From the NCBI GenBank assembly GCA_034112085.1, contig JAWUWD010000062.1, forward strand, positions 1 to 64,000: a DNA stretch of 64,000 nucleotides, given 5' to 3'. The stretch comes from JAWUWD01 sp034112085. Its GTDB lineage: Bacteria; Bacteroidota; Bacteroidia; Cytophagales; Cyclobacteriaceae. The translations under genes and the position numbers were made by a program. Below, piece by piece: positions 62,079 through 64,000 of this stretch. The notes below the pieces were generated by a model. The model saw only the letters and a list, made by a program, of their open reading frames with translations, did no database searches and was not told the DNA's origin. Positions within the stretch are counted from its first letter, which is position 1. Every line of letters starts with the position of its first letter.

Positions 62079-63356
62079 ATGAAAGTCAATAAACCCACCT
62101 ACTGTTTATCCTTGTTACTGCTGATAGCACAATTTACTTTTGCTCAAGACGGACAGACTGAAAAACGTTTCAGACACTTGCGTTATAATCATGTCTCTCC
62201 TCATGTCCCGCTTAAGGGAATTCATGAAGTAGATCAGCAAATAGCTTCAAACACTTCACACTATGTATTTAAGTATGATGATCACAGTAGAGTAGTTGAG
62301 ATTATCAACAATCACTATCATTCCGAACGTAAGCACCCTTTGGCTTCGATCGGTGCCTATAAAACCAGTATCTCCTATTCTAAAACTGAGGAGACAAGAC
62401 AATACTATGATATGAATGGCAAACGAATATCTAATGATCGTGAAGTTTATAAAGAGGTCTATTCATTAGATAAAAGAGGAAACAAAATACAGCTTAAGTT
62501 TTATGACCTAGAAGGTCATGGGATGGAGTCGGGCTGGAAAATCTCACAATATGACTGGACAAAGCATAAAAACATGATTATTGAAAAACGATATAATTTG
62601 AAAAATGAGCCCGTGGACGTTTCACCCTATTTTGAGTTTGGTGTCACTGGAATCAAATATACGAAAGGTGGTTTTCCACAAGGTCACTACAATCTTAATG
62701 AAGCACTACAAATATCCAACAACTCTATTGGTGTAGCATCTTACCAAGATACTTACGATGCGCAAGGCAATCATTCGCGATATACTTATCATGACCAAGA
62801 CAACAATTTGACAAAAAATCAGTGGGGTTTTTCTATTGGTGTGAAGGAGTATGATGAAAATGGTAATCAAACTTCACTATTAAATTATGATAAACAAGAT
62901 AGTCTCATACGGTCAAGAAAAACTCCAAACAACATCAACGTGGAAATTTCTAAACCAGTCTCAAAGGAGGATAGCACTAAAATTAAGGAAATTTCACTGG
63001 GGTATCTCGTAGCACTACAAGAGTTGAAACCAGAACTGATGAAGCAAGTGATGCATGAGCAGCTCGCGAAAAGAACGACTGGTTTCGATCGTGAAACAAA
63101 AAGAGAGAACGTCCGAGAGACCACCTATCAACAAATGCTCTCCTTTGCGGTAGATTGGAATAAGTCAGGAACCAAGTTTCCTTTCAACCCCAGTAATCAA
63201 GCAACCATTCTAGATGTTTACAACCGCATTGCCAATGTGAAGTTGGTTTCAGACAACTGGGTAGAATATCTGCATTTAATAAAGACCAATGGAGAATGGA
63301 AAATCATCAATCTAATCTGGCTACATAAGGATGCCAATCGATATCCGAAAAATTAG
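62079..63356 (+). CDS. Exported protein of unknown function with NTF2-like C-terminus
   Basis: The 425-aa protein has a signal peptide (YCLSLLLLIAQFTFA, then Gln). Residues about 60-280 contain several Tyr/Asp/Gly-rich turns such as YDDHSRVVEI, YDMNGKRIS, YDAQGNHSRY and YDENGNQTSL, a pattern like YD/RHS-type strands. The last 130 residues (LGYLVALQELKPELMKQVMHE and WVEYLHLIKTNGEWKIINLIW, separate pieces) look like a lumazine-binding/NTF2-like domain. I do not recognise the whole protein. The ATG at 62079 is preferred over an in-frame TTG at 62055. The 228-base gap before it shows nothing clear. Confidence 0.7.
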   Translation: MKVNKPTYCLSLLLLIAQFTFAQDGQTEKRFRHLRYNHVSPHVPLKGIHEVDQQIASNTSHYVFKYDDHSRVVEIINNHYHSERKHPLASIGAYKTSISYSKTEETRQYYDMNGKRISNDREVYKEVYSLDKRGNKIQLKFYDLEGHGMESGWKISQYDWTKHKNMIIEKRYNLKNEPVDVSPYFEFGVTGIKYTKGGFPQGHYNLNEALQISNNSIGVASYQDTYDAQGNHSRYTYHDQDNNLTKNQWGFSIGVKEYDENGNQTSLLNYDKQDSLIRSRKTPNNINVEISKPVSKEDSTKIKEISLGYLVALQELKPELMKQVMHEQLAKRTTGFDRETKRENVRETTYQQMLSFAVDWNKSGTKFPFNPSNQATILDVYNRIANVKLVSDNWVEYLHLIKTNGEWKIINLIWLHKDANRYPKN

Positions 63357-63371
63357 TATAACATTGATTTA

Positions 63372-64000
63372 CTAACTTAAGAGAGCCGTGTACAGCTCCA
63401 CCTTTTCATCACGGCCTCTTAATTCATTTTCTCCTAAATTTTTCAATATAAATTTGGTGTTGGCATTCATGATCGTTACCAGTTGGCTTGAAATAAGATT
63501 GTCAACTTTATAGTCATTGCACAATGCCTGAATTCGCGCTGTCGTATTGAGTACGTCACCGGTAAAGATGATTTCTTTTTTAATAACACCAATTTCGCCA
63601 GTGGTAACCTTACCATAGTGAAAGCCCGCCTTGAAAGTAGGCACTACTCCGAAGTTCTGCTCGTATTTAATCCTTTGTTTTTCAATGGCTTGCTTCATCG
63701 AATAAAAACACTTTATAAAGTTATTGTTAAGCAGTCCGTTTTGTAGCTTCCAAGATACAATAACTTCATCACCTACATATTGATAAATCTCTCCATCATG
63801 CTCAATGATAGGGTCTGATAAGTCAGAATAATACTCCTTGAGCATCTCGAAATATTTGACATGACCGAGCTTTTCAGCGATAGTTGTAGAAGACTTCATG
63901 TCCAAGAACATAAAGATTCTCTCCTCTTCGACAGGTAAGTGATATTTTCCAGTAAAAAAATTGGCTAAGACTCCTTGCCCAAGATTATCACTTACTTCAG
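63372..64000 (-). CDS. Class III adenylate/guanylate cyclase, 5' end missing
   Basis: The reading frame stays open to the right edge, giving 208 visible residues; the ATG at 63909-63911 is internal. The catalytic domain begins ERIFMFLDMKSSTTIAEKLG, whose Asp binds metal, and continues with YQYVGDEVIVSW (second metal Asp) and GFHYGKVTTGEIG, ending with FTGDVLNTTARIQ with the Asn-Arg pair used in catalysis. It makes cAMP or cGMP. Related Bacteroidota proteins have an N-terminal membrane module, which would lie beyond the edge. It converges on the preceding gene with a 15-base gap. Confidence 0.9.
   Translation of the reverse strand, partial: EVSDNLGQGVLANFFTGKYHLPVEEERIFMFLDMKSSTTIAEKLGHVKYFEMLKEYYSDLSDPIIEHDGEIYQYVGDEVIVSWKLQNGLLNNNFIKCFYSMKQAIEKQRIKYEQNFGVVPTFKAGFHYGKVTTGEIGVIKKEIIFTGDVLNTTARIQALCNDYKVDNLISSQLVTIMNANTKFILKNLGENELRGRDEKVELYTALLS

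Noticed and set aside
1..64000. CRISPR arrays, rRNA, tRNA, insertion sequences, attachment sites, prophage genes
   Set aside because: Reading both strands I found no regularly spaced repeats, tRNA-like sequence, transposase or integrase genes or phage proteins. A tRNAscan/Infernal run would be needed to exclude small RNAs.

Overview
The window looks like the chromosome of a low-GC, probably marine, pigmented Bacteroidota, most likely of the order Cytophagales. This is inferred from many TAnnTTTG -7 boxes, secreted proteins with Gln right after the signal peptide, LytTR/His_kinase signalling, DUF4783 and 'ezrin-like' SPOR proteins, and a carotenoid operon with a CrtYcd-type cyclase. I saw no rRNA, tRNA, CRISPR array, prophage or insertion sequence.

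1-10 kb: a minus-strand operon encodes what looks like a full hydroxyproline catabolic route. It has a DapA-like deaminase, ketoglutarate-semialdehyde dehydrogenase, pyrroline-2-carboxylate reductase, 4-hydroxyproline epimerase, FAD D-amino-acid dehydrogenase and trans-3-hydroxyproline dehydratase, with a DPP-IV-type peptidase running off the left edge. A divergent AraC regulator faces it. Together they could take X-Pro/X-Hyp peptides to 2-oxoglutarate and proline.

10-21.7 kb: a fatty acid desaturase, a large AsmA-like protein, an M10-like metalloprotease, a bacterial GH3 protein with a DinB-like partner, LptB, RecJ and a SPOR-like periplasmic protein, all on the minus strand.

21.9-26.7 kb: a CarH-like B12 photoreceptor/repressor, then crtI-crtB, crtZ-crtYcd and a 63-aa gene. 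The route predicted is phytoene to lycopene to beta-carotene to zeaxanthin. Shared TTGTYTAACTA elements lie at the carH and crtI promoters, so light control of pigment is the natural reading.

27-44 kb: mfd, a lipoprotein and gpmI (minus); then DUF4783-nadC, an MFS transporter, an S9 peptidase, an M19 dipeptidase, a penicillin-acylase-like enzyme and fumC (plus); a very strong bidirectional terminator separates fumC from an MscS channel; then a GNAT acetyltransferase.

44-56.7 kb: a second DPP-IV, a decayed MFS pseudogene, a DEAD-box helicase with a TTG start, a YwbE-like protein, another S9 peptidase, an M28 peptidase, pyruvate carboxylase and a NYN-domain protein. 56.7-64 kb: an amidohydrolase, a LytTR two-component pair, an SGNH-TPR protein, a secreted protein of unknown function and a class III nucleotide cyclase cut by the right edge.

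The most interesting items are the CarH/crt regulatory arrangement with an almost leaderless crtI, the paired proline-racemase-family enzymes in the hydroxyproline operon, and the MFS pseudogene. I did not find an obviously unprecedented system.
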